A DNA stretch of 64,000 nucleotides from Microbacterium oleivorans (GTDB lineage Bacteria; Actinomycetota; Actinomycetes; Actinomycetales; Microbacteriaceae), in the NCBI RefSeq assembly GCF_013389665.1, contig NZ_CP058316.1, forward strand, positions 2,914,001-2,978,000, in the 5' to 3' direction. The position numbers were made by a program, and so were the translations under genes. Below the pieces are notes generated by a model. It was not told where the DNA came from, searched no databases, and worked only from the letters and a program-made list of their open reading frames with translations. Positions 8,857-17,441 of this stretch are shown here, piece after piece. Position 1 is the first letter of the stretch. Every line of letters starts with the position of its first letter.

Positions 8857-9693
8857 ATGACCGACACCAAGCTCCCCACTGAGAGCACTCCGCTGAACAA
8901 GGCGGTCACGCCAGCCCCTCCGATCCTCGAAGTCGAAGGCATCGGTAAGACCTACGGCTCCATCATCGCTCTCAAGGGCGTCTCCGCCAGTCTCGCGGCC
9001 GGCGAGGTGCTCTGCGTCCTCGGCGACAACGGCGCAGGCAAGTCGACCCTCATCAACATCCTCGCGGGGTCGCACAAACACACCGACGGCACCCTGCGCC
9101 TCTACGGCGAGGACGTGAGTTTCTCGTCCCCGCGCGAGGCACTCGACAGTGGAATCGCCACCGTCTACCAGGGGCTGGCCGTCGCGCCGTTGATGCCGAT
9201 CTGGCGCAACTTCTTCCTCGGCTCCGAGCTCACCGCCGGGTGGGGTCCGTTCCGTCGTCTCGACGTGAAGGCGATGAAGGAGATCACGCGTCAGGAGCTG
9301 CTCAACATGGGCATCGACCTCCGCGACGTGGACCAGCCGATCGGCACGCTCTCCGGGGGAGAGCGTCAGTCCGTAGCGATCGCTCGCGCCGTCTACTTCG
9401 GCGCGAAGGTGCTCATCCTCGACGAGCCGACCTCGGCTCTCGGTGTGAAGCAGGCCGGCGTCGTGCTGAAGTACATCGCACAGGCGCGCGACCGCGGCCT
9501 GGGCATCGTCTTCATCACGCACAACCCCCATCACGCCTTCCCGGTCGGCGACAAGTTCCTCCTGCTCAAGCGCGGGACGAGCATCGGCTACCACCACAAG
9601 CGCGAGATCACCGTCGACGAGCTGACGCGCCTCATGGCGGGCGGTGCCGAGCTCGACGCTCTCGCGCACGAGCTCGGCCGCGACCGCATCTGA
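8857..9693 (+). CDS. ABC transporter ATP-binding protein, single-domain CUT2 type
   Basis: A 278-residue ATPase. Walker A is GDNGAGKST (56-64), the signature is LSGGERQ (164-170) and Walker B is LILDEP (185-190). Most CUT2 ATPases (RbsA, MglA) carry two ABC cassettes. This one carries a single cassette and resembles FrcA-type proteins, so it would work as a homodimer. It powers the importer encoded by the two genes before it. The next gene follows after about 20 bp. Confidence 0.92.
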   Translation: MTDTKLPTESTPLNKAVTPAPPILEVEGIGKTYGSIIALKGVSASLAAGEVLCVLGDNGAGKSTLINILAGSHKHTDGTLRLYGEDVSFSSPREALDSGIATVYQGLAVAPLMPIWRNFFLGSELTAGWGPFRRLDVKAMKEITRQELLNMGIDLRDVDQPIGTLSGGERQSVAIARAVYFGAKVLILDEPTSALGVKQAGVVLKYIAQARDRGLGIVFITHNPHHAFPVGDKFLLLKRGTSIGYHHKREITVDELTRLMAGGAELDALAHELGRDRI

Positions 9694-9714
9694 CCAGATG
9701 AAGAAGTGGACAGC

Positions 9715-10758
9715 ATGACTATTGGAGTCGCCGTCATCGGCGCCGGAATGATGGGCGGCGACCACGCGCGCCGCATCGGCAGCGAGATCGCCGGTGCGCG
9801 CCTCGCAGCGCTCGTCGACCTCGATGTCGACCGCGCGCGAGCCGTCGCTGCTGAAGTGAACGGCGACGTGCTCGTCACCTCCGACGCGCTGGCCGCCCTC
9901 GACCACGAGAGTGTCGATGCGGTGATCATCGCATCTCATGATTCGACGCACGCCGAGCTGATCCTCGCCGGGATCGAGCGCGGGCAGCCGGTGCTGTGTG
10001 AGAAGCCGCTGGCCCCGACGGAGGCCGAGTGCCAGGCAGTCATCGACCGTGAAGTCGAGTACCAAGCTGAGCACGGCCGCCGTCTGGTGAGCGTCGGCTT
10101 CATGCGCCGCTTCGACGCCGGCTGTCTGCGCCTGCACGCCGCCGTGGCCAACGAGGAGTTCGGACAGGCGCTCATGGTGCACTGCCTGCACCGCAACGTA
10201 GACCCGTACCCCGGCGGCAGTGACCACACGATCACCGGGTCCGCGGTCCATGAGTTCGATTTCGTGCCGTGGCTGCTCGGATCGCCCATCTCCGAGGTGG
10301 CATGGCTGTCGGGTCGGTCGTCCAGCCGGACGGCCCGCATCGACCCGCAGCTGCTTCTGATCCGCACCGCGGATGGAGTGCTCACCACGCTCGAGATGTT
10401 CATCTCGGCGGAGTACGGGTACGAAGTCGGCTGTGAGACCGTATTCGAGCACGGCACTCTCCGGCTGACGGAACCGGCCCTCATCGAGGTCCGGGCCCAG
10501 CGCACGGCGGGTATCGGGTTCCCCGCGGACTCACTACCTCGCTACAGTGCCGCGTACCGGGTGGAGCTGCAGGCCTGGGTCGATTCCATCGCTGCCGGTG
10601 GTGACCCAGATCCTCGCCTCGCGAACGCGTGGGACGGGCTTCTTGCTACGCGGGCGGCGGATGCCATGGTGAAGGCGATGGAAGCCGGTGACGGTCGCTT
10701 CCTTCCTTTGGACGCGCTCGAGGCGCCCGCGATCTACCGCGACACGGTGTCCGCATGA
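9715..10758 (+). CDS. iolG: Gfo/Idh/MocA oxidoreductase, probable inositol 2-dehydrogenase
   Basis: A 347-residue NAD(P)-dependent dehydrogenase. The Rossmann motif GAGMMGGDHARR is near the N-terminus, the conserved EKP lysine is in CEKPLAP, and FMRRFDAG plus GSAVHEFDFVPW carry the active-site Asp/His pattern of IolG. It would oxidise myo-inositol (or scyllo-/chiro-inositol) to the inosose used by IolE. I chose ATG 9715 over an in-frame GTG 9 bp upstream because the GATGAAGAAGTGG stretch then serves as ribosome-binding site. ATGA overlap with the next gene. Confidence 0.82.
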   Translation: MTIGVAVIGAGMMGGDHARRIGSEIAGARLAALVDLDVDRARAVAAEVNGDVLVTSDALAALDHESVDAVIIASHDSTHAELILAGIERGQPVLCEKPLAPTEAECQAVIDREVEYQAEHGRRLVSVGFMRRFDAGCLRLHAAVANEEFGQALMVHCLHRNVDPYPGGSDHTITGSAVHEFDFVPWLLGSPISEVAWLSGRSSSRTARIDPQLLLIRTADGVLTTLEMFISAEYGYEVGCETVFEHGTLRLTEPALIEVRAQRTAGIGFPADSLPRYSAAYRVELQAWVDSIAAGGDPDPRLANAWDGLLATRAADAMVKAMEAGDGRFLPLDALEAPAIYRDTVSA

Positions 10759-11723
10759 GAGTCGGACTGTTCACCGACAGCCTTCGGGACCGTCCGCTCG
10801 AGCAGGCGGTGCGCGAATCCGCCGAGCTCGGCGTGACGGACATCGAACTCGGCACGGGCAACTGGTCGCCCGCGCCTCACGTGAACCTCGACCGACTGCT
10901 CGCAGACGAAGGTGCGCGTACAGAGCTGCTTGACCTCGTGGTTCGTCACGGGGTGACTCTCACCGCGTTGAACGCGAGCGGGAACATCCTCCACCCGGTG
11001 ACGGGTGTCGAGCACAGGCGGGTTCTCGACGACACGATTCGTCTCGCGGGGTTGCTCGGCGTCCCGACCGTCGTGGCGATGTCGGGGCTGCCTGCCGCAC
11101 CCGGGGACCGCTACCCGAACTGGGTGACCACAGCATGGCCGCCAGAGAATCACGAGATTCTCGCCCATCAGTGGGACATTGCCATCCCCGCATGGACGGA
11201 GGTCGCCGCGCTGGCCGCCGACTCCGGCGTCCACACCGTTGCCTTGGAACTGCACCCGCATCAGCTCGTCTACAACCCGCGCTCATTCCGCCGACTGCGT
11301 GACGCCGTCGGCGAGCGGATCAGCATCAACCTGGACCCGAGCCACCTGATGTGGTTGGGCGCGGATCCGATTGCGGTCATCGCGTCCCTGACAGATGTGC
11401 CGGGCGCTATCGGTCACGTGCACGCCAAGGACACGCAGATCCTTCGAGACGCCCAGATCAACACCACCCTCGAGACGACGCCGTTCGAGCAGGTTGCAGA
11501 CCGTTCGTGGAATTACATCACCCTGGGGAGTGGACACCCCGAGGGTGCTCGATACTGGGCGCGATTCGTCGCCGCGCTTCACAGCGCCGGCTATGACGGC
11601 ATGCTCAGCATCGAACACGAAGACGAAGCTCGGCCACGCCTGGACGGTGTGGCCGAGAGCGTCCGCATCCTGTCGGAGGCCATCGAGGCCTCAGACCTCA
11701 TCCACGAGAAGGAAAGTTCATGA
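10755..11723 (+). CDS. Sugar phosphate isomerase/epimerase (xylose-isomerase-like TIM barrel)
   Basis: A 322-residue barrel of the AP-endonuclease-2/xylose-isomerase-like superfamily. Metal-binding strand ends are visible in VALELHPHQLVYN, INLDPSHLMWLG, GHVHAKDTQ and LSIEHEDEA. It lies between two Gfo/Idh/MocA dehydrogenases with four-base overlaps on both sides. That arrangement suggests an isomerase or epimerase acting on the keto-inositol intermediates produced by its neighbours, but the exact substrate cannot be read from sequence. Confidence 0.8.
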   Translation: MRVGLFTDSLRDRPLEQAVRESAELGVTDIELGTGNWSPAPHVNLDRLLADEGARTELLDLVVRHGVTLTALNASGNILHPVTGVEHRRVLDDTIRLAGLLGVPTVVAMSGLPAAPGDRYPNWVTTAWPPENHEILAHQWDIAIPAWTEVAALAADSGVHTVALELHPHQLVYNPRSFRRLRDAVGERISINLDPSHLMWLGADPIAVIASLTDVPGAIGHVHAKDTQILRDAQINTTLETTPFEQVADRSWNYITLGSGHPEGARYWARFVAALHSAGYDGMLSIEHEDEARPRLDGVAESVRILSEAIEASDLIHEKESS

Positions 11724-12730
11724 GCACGCCCCTCAACATCGCCGTCATCGGCGCCGGATTCATCGGCGGAGTCCACGCGGACAACATCGCCGATCACGTT
11801 CCCGGTGCCCGCCTTGCGCTCGTCGCCGACCCCGTCGACGGCGCAGCCGAGAAGCTGGCTGAGAAGTACGACGCCCGCTTCACGACGGACGTCGATGCGG
11901 CGCTGGCGGACCCGGAGATCGACGCCGTCATCATCGGCACCCCCGCGCGCTTCCACACCTCGCTCGCGGTCAAGGCGGCGCAGAACGGCAAGTCGGTCTT
12001 CATCGAGAAGCCCGCCGGCCTCACCCTCGCCGAGATCGAGGAGCTCGCAGCAGGTACCGCCAGTGCTCCGCATGTCCAGATCGGCTTCAACCGCCGGTTC
12101 GACCCGTCGTTCGCCGCCGCAGCAGCGGTCATCGCCGAGGGCGGGATCGGTACGCCGCACCAGCTGCGCTCTCTGACCCGTGACCCGGGCGTTTCACACC
12201 CCGGACGCATCGGCAAGGACATCATCTTCCTCGAGACGCTGATCCACGACTTCGACGCCCTCAACTGGTTCAACCGCGGCACCGAGCCCGTCCAGGTCTT
12301 CGCCCAGGCCGGAGCCCTTGCGTATCCGGACTTCGCCGACACCGGACTCCTCGACACCGCCGTGGTCCAGATCCGTTACGCCAACGGCTCCATCGCCACC
12401 GCCGAGGCCAGCTTCTGGGCCAAGTACGGGTATGACATCCGCGGAGAAGTCTTCGGCAGCGACGGGCTCGTCGAGGCCGGCCACCCGCAGGCTCTCAGCA
12501 CGTCCACCTGGAACGCCACCGGCTACCACGCCCCGACCGAGCGCTCGAATGTCGACCTCTTCGCCGAGGCATACCGCGAGGAGCTCCGCGTCTTCGTCGC
12601 CGGCGCACGCGGCGAGCAGGTCGACGCACCCGGCGTTCAGGACGCCGAGCGCGCGCTCGCCATCGCACTGGCCGCCATCGACTCCGCGGCTACGAATCTT
12701 CCCGTCACGGTGACGAGGGGCACCCTCTGA
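11720..12730 (+). CDS. Gfo/Idh/MocA oxidoreductase, second inositol-dehydrogenase-like enzyme
   Basis: A 336-residue dehydrogenase with a Rossmann motif (GAGFIGGVHADNI), the conserved lysine in IEKPAGL, FNRRFDPSF and FLETLIHDFDALNW. It differs clearly from the other dehydrogenase of the operon at 9715, so the two probably handle different stereoisomers such as scyllo- or D-chiro-inositol. ATGA overlap with the epimerase upstream. It is the last gene of the operon, followed by a strong terminator. Confidence 0.82.
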   Translation: MSTPLNIAVIGAGFIGGVHADNIADHVPGARLALVADPVDGAAEKLAEKYDARFTTDVDAALADPEIDAVIIGTPARFHTSLAVKAAQNGKSVFIEKPAGLTLAEIEELAAGTASAPHVQIGFNRRFDPSFAAAAAVIAEGGIGTPHQLRSLTRDPGVSHPGRIGKDIIFLETLIHDFDALNWFNRGTEPVQVFAQAGALAYPDFADTGLLDTAVVQIRYANGSIATAEASFWAKYGYDIRGEVFGSDGLVEAGHPQALSTSTWNATGYHAPTERSNVDLFAEAYREELRVFVAGARGEQVDAPGVQDAERALAIALAAIDSAATNLPVTVTRGTL

Positions 12731-12744
12731 CAGGGGCGCAAGAA

Positions 12745-12780
12745 GAAGGCCGGGTCCGGGGGACCCGGCCTTCTCGTGTT
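12745..12780 (+). terminator. Rho-independent-type terminator of the inositol operon
   Basis: A perfect 13-bp stem, GAAGGCCGGGTCC (12745-12757) with its complement (12761-12773), and a 3-nt GGG loop, followed by a modest TCTCGTGTT tract. It sits 14 bp after the last stop codon. Confidence 0.88.
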
Positions 12781-12782
12781 GA

Positions 12783-12837
12783 TGGAGATTTGACCTAGAT
12801 GTAACGACGTGAGAATGTTAGGACAACCAAATCTCCA
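12783..12837. promoter_or_regulatory. Promoter region of the MFS transporter with bracketing inverted repeat and IolR-like site
   Basis: TTGACC (12790-12795) can serve as -35, with a weak -10 (GAATGT) 17 nt later. TGTTAGGACA at 12816-12825 read on the minus strand is TGTCCTAACA. This fits KGWCHTRACA, the binding motif I recall for the GntR regulator IolR of Corynebacterium glutamicum. The block is framed by a 10-bp inverted repeat, TGGAGATTTG (12783-12792) and its complement (12828-12837). The ribosome-binding site AAAGGAG follows directly. Confidence 0.55.
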
Positions 12838-12849
12838 AAGGAGCTGATT

Positions 12850-14307
12850 ATGGCTGGTGCTCAGCAAGGTCTCGTCGTCGGAGGCCTGCCACCTCTCACC
12901 CACGGTCCGCACTCGCGGCGTCTCGGAATGGTCGCGCTGATCGCGACCTTCGGCGGCCTCCTCTTCGGATACGACACGGGCGTGATCAACGGGGCACTGC
13001 TCCCCATGTCTCGGGAGCTCGGGCTGACCGCATTCACGGAGGGGGTAGTGACCAGTGCGCTCCTCTTCGGTGCCGCCATCGGGGCGATGCTCATCGGGCG
13101 GCTCTCCGATTTCTGGGGGCGTCGGAAGACCATCCTGTTGCTCGCCGTCGCGTTCTTCGTCGGCGCCATCGTCTGTGTGATCGCGCCTGACCTGCTCGTC
13201 CTCGCCATCGGGCGCGTGCTGCTCGGCGTGGCAGTGGGCGGCGCATCGACCGTCGTGCCCGTCTACCTGGCAGAGCTCGCACCCTACGAGATCCGCGGTT
13301 CACTCGCCGGCCGCAACGAGGTGATGATCGTCAGCGGGCAGCTGGCCGCGTTCATCGTCAACGCCATCCTCGGCAACACCCTCGGTCACCTCGATGGGGT
13401 TTGGCGCATCATGCTCGCCGTCGCCGCCCTCCCGGCCACCGCGCTGTTCATCGGCATGCTCCGAATGCCGGAATCGCCGCGCTGGCTCGTCTCGAAAGGG
13501 CGGACGGAGGAAGCCCTCGCGGTGCTGAAGACGGTCCGTTCCGACGAGCGTGCTGAGGCGGAGCTGGTGGAGATGCAGGGGGTCACGTCTGCAGAGGATG
13601 CACCGACGGATCACGGGTGGAACGCCATCCGCAGCAACAAATGGTTCGTTCGCATCCTGCTCATCGGCATCGCGGTGGCGGTCTTCCAGCAGCTGACCGG
13701 CATCAACTCGATCCTCTACTACGGTCAGGTCGTCCTCAAGGAATCCGGCTTCGGTGAAGGCGCCGCTCTCATCGCCAACGTCGCCCCCGGCGTCATCAGC
13801 GTGGTCGGAGCACTCATCGCGCTGAAGCTCATGGACCGGATGAGTCGGCGGACGACGTTCCTCCTTGGCTACGGTCTGACGACGATCTGCCACGCTCTCA
13901 TCGGCCTGGCTTCGCTCGCGCTTCCTGTCGGCAATCCGGCCAGGCCGTTCGTCATCCTGATCTTGGTCGTGGCCTTCGCCGGCGCCATGGGAACGTTCCT
14001 CAACGTCGCCACCTGGGTGCTCCTCAGCGAGATCTTCCCCCTGCGCGTGCGCGCCTTCGGCATGGGGCTATCGGTCTTCTGTCTGTGGATCACCAACGGG
14101 CTCCTCAGCCTCTTCTTCCCGACCATCATCGCGACCTTCGGGATCACCGGCTCGTTCCTCGGCTTCGCCGTCGTGAACGCCATCGCCTTCGTCGTCATGT
14201 ACACATGGCTGCCCGAAACTCGCGGCCAATCCTTGGAGGCCGTCGAAGAGGGCGTCACCACGGGCTCCATCTATACCGTCAACCGCGGCCGCCGCGCGCG
14301 TCGCTGA
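12850..14307 (+). CDS. MFS sugar transporter, IolT-like proton symporter
   Basis: A 485-residue, 12-helix member of the sugar-porter family. Family motifs are all present: GGLLFGYDTGVINGAL in helix 1, RLSDFWGRRK in the loop 2-3, PESPRWLVSKGR before the central loop, QQLTGINSILYYG in helix 7 and PETRGQSLE at the C-terminal end. It has its own promoter and an AAAGGAG ribosome-binding site, and lies directly after the inositol operon. Myo-inositol is the best guess for substrate, making it a second uptake route beside the ABC importer. Another sugar is possible. Confidence 0.85.
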   Translation: MAGAQQGLVVGGLPPLTHGPHSRRLGMVALIATFGGLLFGYDTGVINGALLPMSRELGLTAFTEGVVTSALLFGAAIGAMLIGRLSDFWGRRKTILLLAVAFFVGAIVCVIAPDLLVLAIGRVLLGVAVGGASTVVPVYLAELAPYEIRGSLAGRNEVMIVSGQLAAFIVNAILGNTLGHLDGVWRIMLAVAALPATALFIGMLRMPESPRWLVSKGRTEEALAVLKTVRSDERAEAELVEMQGVTSAEDAPTDHGWNAIRSNKWFVRILLIGIAVAVFQQLTGINSILYYGQVVLKESGFGEGAALIANVAPGVISVVGALIALKLMDRMSRRTTFLLGYGLTTICHALIGLASLALPVGNPARPFVILILVVAFAGAMGTFLNVATWVLLSEIFPLRVRAFGMGLSVFCLWITNGLLSLFFPTIIATFGITGSFLGFAVVNAIAFVVMYTWLPETRGQSLEAVEEGVTTGSIYTVNRGRRARR

Positions 14308-14340
14308 ACATGTACGAATCGCACAGGAAGAAGAAGAACC

Positions 14341-14757
14341 ATGCCCCTCGTCCGCATCGACCACAGTGACGCCCGCGACGGCAACGTCCTCGCCGCCGCC
14401 ATCCACGACGCGATCGTCGCCGTCTACGGCATCCCCGAGCGGGACCGCTTCCAGGTCATCACGTCTCGTCCCGCGGCGACGATCGTTGCCGAGGACGCTG
14501 GCCTCGGATTCGACCGCACCGACCCCGTCGTCATCCAGATCTTCACCCAGCGTGGTCGCAGCGACGAGGCGAAACAGGAGCTCTACGCCACCATCGCCGA
14601 GCGCCTGAGCGGCGTCGGGGTCGGCGGTGAAGACGTCTTCATCGGTTACGTCGAGAACGGCCCGCAGGACTGGTCGTTCGGATTCGGACGGGCGCAGTAC
14701 CTCACCGGCGAACTCGCCGTCCCCGCAGCCAAGGCCGTCATCGGAGGAGCAGCATGA
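14341..14757 (+). CDS. Tautomerase-superfamily protein
   Basis: A 138-residue protein starting Met-Pro, so that Pro becomes the N-terminal catalytic base after Met removal (PLVRIDHSDAR). The length and pattern fit the fused or extended tautomerase group (Tautomerase_2) rather than the about 62-residue 4-oxalocrotonate type. Conserved spots include a central DRTDPVVIQIFTQRGRS and the terminal GYVENGPQDWSFGFGRAQY. Ribosome-binding site AGGAAGAAG. The stop overlaps the next start (ATGA), coupling it to the transaldolase-like gene. Substrate unknown, probably a keto-enol acid or keto-sugar. Confidence 0.78.
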   Translation: MPLVRIDHSDARDGNVLAAAIHDAIVAVYGIPERDRFQVITSRPAATIVAEDAGLGFDRTDPVVIQIFTQRGRSDEAKQELYATIAERLSGVGVGGEDVFIGYVENGPQDWSFGFGRAQYLTGELAVPAAKAVIGGAA

Positions 14758-15839
14758 CCGTCCTCGACTCGCAGACCGAGAGCCTTCCTCTCGCGCGCGC
14801 CGCCGCCCAATATCCGACCGCGCTGTGGAACGACTCCGCCGACCCGGAGGAGCTTCGCCGTTCCATCGAGTTCGGTGCCGTCGGCGCGACCTGCAATCCC
14901 GTCATCGCCCTGACCGCGATCCGGAACCACCCTGACGAGTGGGTGCCCCGCCTCCGAGAGCTCGCGGCGGAGAACCCCACGCTCGGCGAGTCCGAGCTCG
15001 GTTGGCTCGCGGTCAAGGAACTGACCGTCGCCGGCGCCGCGCAGCTCCTGCCTGCTTTCGAGGCGTCGGGGGGACGGAACGGACGGCTCTCCATCCAAAC
15101 CGACCCTCGCCTTCACCGAGACAAGGACGCGCTGGTTGCCCAGGCGGAGGATTTCTCCCGACTCGCCCCGAACATCATCGTCAAGATCCCGGCGACGGCC
15201 ACGGGGATCGCCGCGATGGAAGAGGCCGCGTACCGAGGGGTAAGCATCAACGCCACCCTCTCATTCACCGTCGCACAGGCTGTGGCCGTCGGCGAAGCGC
15301 TCGAGCGCGCGCTCGACCGGCGTGCGGCAGACGGCCTGCCCGAGCACGAGTTCGGACACGTCGTGACCATCATGGGCGGGCGCCTTGACGACTGGCTCAA
15401 GGCCTGGACGTCGAAGAACCGCATCCTCGTCACCCCCGGCGTGCTCGAGTGGGCCGGCGTCGCCGCGCTCAAGCGGGCGCACGGCATCTTCGTCGAGCGC
15501 GGGTTCCGCAGCCGCATCCTCTCCGCGGCCTTCCGCAATCACCTCCAGTGGGCCGAGCTCGTCGGAGGCGACCTCGTCGTGTCACCGCCGTTCGACTGGC
15601 AGGCACGGATCAACGAGAACGGTATCGAGGTCCGTGACCGGATCTCTGTCCCCGTCGACCCCGCCATCCTCGACGAGCTCCAGGGGCTCACCGAGTTCGT
15701 CCGCGCTTACGAGCCCTACGGTCTCGCGCATCACGAGTTCGCTGACTTCGGTGCTGCTCGGAATACCCTGCGCCAGTTCCTCGACGCCGACGCCCAGCTC
15801 GACGCGCTCGTGCGTGATGTGCTCGTACCGCCGGCGTGA
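14754..15839 (+). CDS. Transaldolase-family protein
   Basis: A 361-residue class I aldolase barrel. The Schiff-base lysine is Lys144 in NIIVKIPAT, followed by INATLSFTVAQ, both hallmarks of transaldolase. GATCNPVIALTAI near residue 45 matches the substrate-loop start. It is about the length of actinobacterial transaldolase but diverges from Tal of the pentose phosphate pathway, and the operon context (sugar transporter, tautomerase) points to a catabolic aldolase acting on a ketose phosphate. Overlaps the tautomerase gene by ATGA and the thioesterase remnant by GTGA. Confidence 0.8.
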   Translation: MTVLDSQTESLPLARAAAQYPTALWNDSADPEELRRSIEFGAVGATCNPVIALTAIRNHPDEWVPRLRELAAENPTLGESELGWLAVKELTVAGAAQLLPAFEASGGRNGRLSIQTDPRLHRDKDALVAQAEDFSRLAPNIIVKIPATATGIAAMEEAAYRGVSINATLSFTVAQAVAVGEALERALDRRAADGLPEHEFGHVVTIMGGRLDDWLKAWTSKNRILVTPGVLEWAGVAALKRAHGIFVERGFRSRILSAAFRNHLQWAELVGGDLVVSPPFDWQARINENGIEVRDRISVPVDPAILDELQGLTEFVRAYEPYGLAHHEFADFGAARNTLRQFLDADAQLDALVRDVLVPPA

Positions 15840-16253
15840 GCGCAGTGTCGACGGACGGAGAAATGACCTTCCAGTCGCGCCGCTGGGTTCGGCCGGAAGA
15901 CCTCAACGCCCACGGAACGCTCTTCGGTGGGAGCCTGCTGCGATGGATCGACGAGGAAGCGGCAATCTACGCGATCCTCCAGATAGGCAACCCTCGCGCC
16001 GTCACCGTACATGTCCGAGATCGAGTTCGTGAGCTCAGCGAAGCAGGGTGACCTGGTCGAACTGGGCATTCGTGCTGTCGCATTTGGTCGCACCTCGCTC
16101 ACCATGCGCGCAGAAGTGCGGAACATGGTGACGCGCCAGCGAATCCTTGCTGTGGAGCGAATCGTGTTCGTCGGACTAGAGCCTGACGGTGCGCCCATCT
16201 CCCATGGATACACGGACATCACCTACAACCGAGACCGCATTCCCGTCGCGTGA
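15836..16253 (+). pseudogene. Acyl-CoA thioesterase (hotdog, YciA-like) interrupted by a frameshift
   Basis: The first frame (GTG 15836) encodes LNAHGTLFGGSLLRWIDEEA, the conserved hotdog-thioesterase N-terminal half with the catalytic Asp region, then runs out of register after AVTVH. The second half continues in another frame from MSEIEFVSSAKQG (16011) through FGRTSLTMRAEVRN to the stop at 16251-16253. In relatives the two halves are joined by roughly VTK(F/Y)MSEI. Here the DNA reads GTCACCGTACATG, consistent with loss of two bases near 16006-16008. Either the gene is broken or this is a sequence error. It overlaps the transaldolase-like gene. Confidence 0.8.
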
Positions 16254-16382
16254 CCGCGAGGCAGTACGACGGCGTCTTGATCGCCGCGCCACCTTCACCT
16301 CCGGCGTGAGTGCAGCCGCGGAGCACTCGGTGGCCGTCGGGGCTGTGCGTTCGGATGCGGTGCTCGGTGCCGTGGTCGGCAC

Positions 16383-16790
16383 GTCGTTCCGGCACTGCGT
16401 GCCGGAGCGTCTGGCTACCTCGTGAAGGACACCGACCCGGACGACATCCTGGAAGCGATCCGTGAGGTTCATGCCGGCCGTTCGGTGATGTCGCCGCGGG
16501 TCACGCGCGACCTCATCCGTTCGGTGGGGGACTTTCCGGGGGTCATCGGCGGAGCATCAGAGCCCTCACCTCTCACGCCTCGCGAGCTCTCGATCGTGGA
16601 TGCTCTCGCGCAGGGACGCTCGAACGGCGAGATCGCGCGCCAGCTGCATCTCGCGGAGCCGACGGTCAAGGCTCACCTCGGCCGAATCATGACCAAATGG
16701 GGGGTGCGTGACCGCGTGCAGGTGCTCATCTATGCGGTCACGAAGCAGGTCATCGACATCGAATCACTCGATCTGCGGCCCCCCGGCTGA
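16383..16790 (+). pseudogene. LuxR/NarL-type response regulator lacking most of its receiver domain
   Basis: The frame contains only the end of a receiver domain (ALRAGASGYLVKDTDPDD, with the conserved Lys) and a complete LuxR helix-turn-helix: LTPRELSIVDALAQGRSNGEIA, then EPTVKAHLGRIMTKWGVRDRVQ. An in-frame GTG exists at 16422 but leaves no phosphoacceptor aspartate. About 85 receiver residues and any partner kinase are missing. Upstream sequence in this frame does not look like a receiver, so the gene was cut by a deletion or rearrangement joined near 16380. A constitutively active DNA-binding fragment cannot be excluded. Confidence 0.75.
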
Positions 16791-16794
16791 TCGC

Positions 16795-17210
16795 GGCAGC
16801 CGTCGCGCCAGAGACGTCGCCGTCCGGCTGGCCCGCTCGTTCGCCGGCTCGCCGGCTCGCCGAATCGAGGAAGTCGACGGCCCCCTCGACGGTCAGGTCG
16901 CGGGGGCCGTCGGTGATGTTCTTGCCGCGGTAGGTCACCTCAAGCGTCTCGTCGTTGCATCGAGCGCTGTAGCTGGCGGGCACTCCCCGTAGCTGCCAGG
17001 AAGGACCAGCAGCTCGACCGAGACGTAGTCGTCCGGCCGGCGAAGGTCATGGGCAGCGACCAGCGCAGCCCCGCTCCGCTGCGGCGCCGGGAAGCCGGTG
17101 CGTACGAAGCGCCGCAGGCGCTCGCGCATCTTCGCGCTGTCGAGTCGGCCAGGGTGCGGAAGACGTACGTCCGCGCCCCCTTTCAGGTATTTGGCGATGC
17201 GATCGCGCGC
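16795..17210 (-). pseudogene. Broken minus-strand coding sequence of unknown family
   Basis: Reading right to left, one frame gives protein-like sequence (IAKYLKGGADVRLPHP, then MRERLRRFVRTG and RRPDDYVSVELLVLPGSYG). Near 16990 it must jump one frame to continue as GVPASYSARCNDETLEVTYRG, then DGPRDLTVEGAVDFLDS, before running into low-complexity GCCGGCG-type repeats near 16840-16860. Neither part has a good start and ribosome-binding site. I do not recognise the family. The composition looks coding, not random, hence a decayed gene. Confidence 0.4.
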
Positions 17211-17441
17211 ACGCCCTCACGCCATGCGTTCACATCGCCGACTTCCGGCGGGACTGCAGCTGGTACAGACCGCAGCCCGCGGCCGTCCGTGCGCCCAAGA
17301 CGGTTGATCCAGTGCGGCGCTGACCAACCTCCTCGCGACGAACCAAGTGTTACTCACCGGAAACACGAACGACTCCATGAGGAATCATTCCTTTGCGGCA
17401 ATACCTATTGACAGATCGACACAGGGAGCGTGGAGGGGAAC
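17211..17441. other. Intergenic stretch upstream of the nitrile hydratase operon
   Basis: No gene is visible. The final 60 bases are less G+C-rich and contain TTGACA at 17408-17413 and a possible TACCTA at 17402-17407, but no convincing -35/-10 pair with correct spacing. The operon promoter is probably here. Confidence 0.35.

Noticed and set aside
16189..16425. Plus-strand frame that might supply the missing receiver domain of the LuxR fragment
   Set aside because: Different register, no phosphoacceptor pattern, and no continuity with the LuxR frame.
16835..16865. Short CGGCTCGCCGGCTCGC-type direct repeat taken for a repeat element
   Set aside because: Only two to three imperfect units in decayed DNA. 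It is better explained as local slippage.
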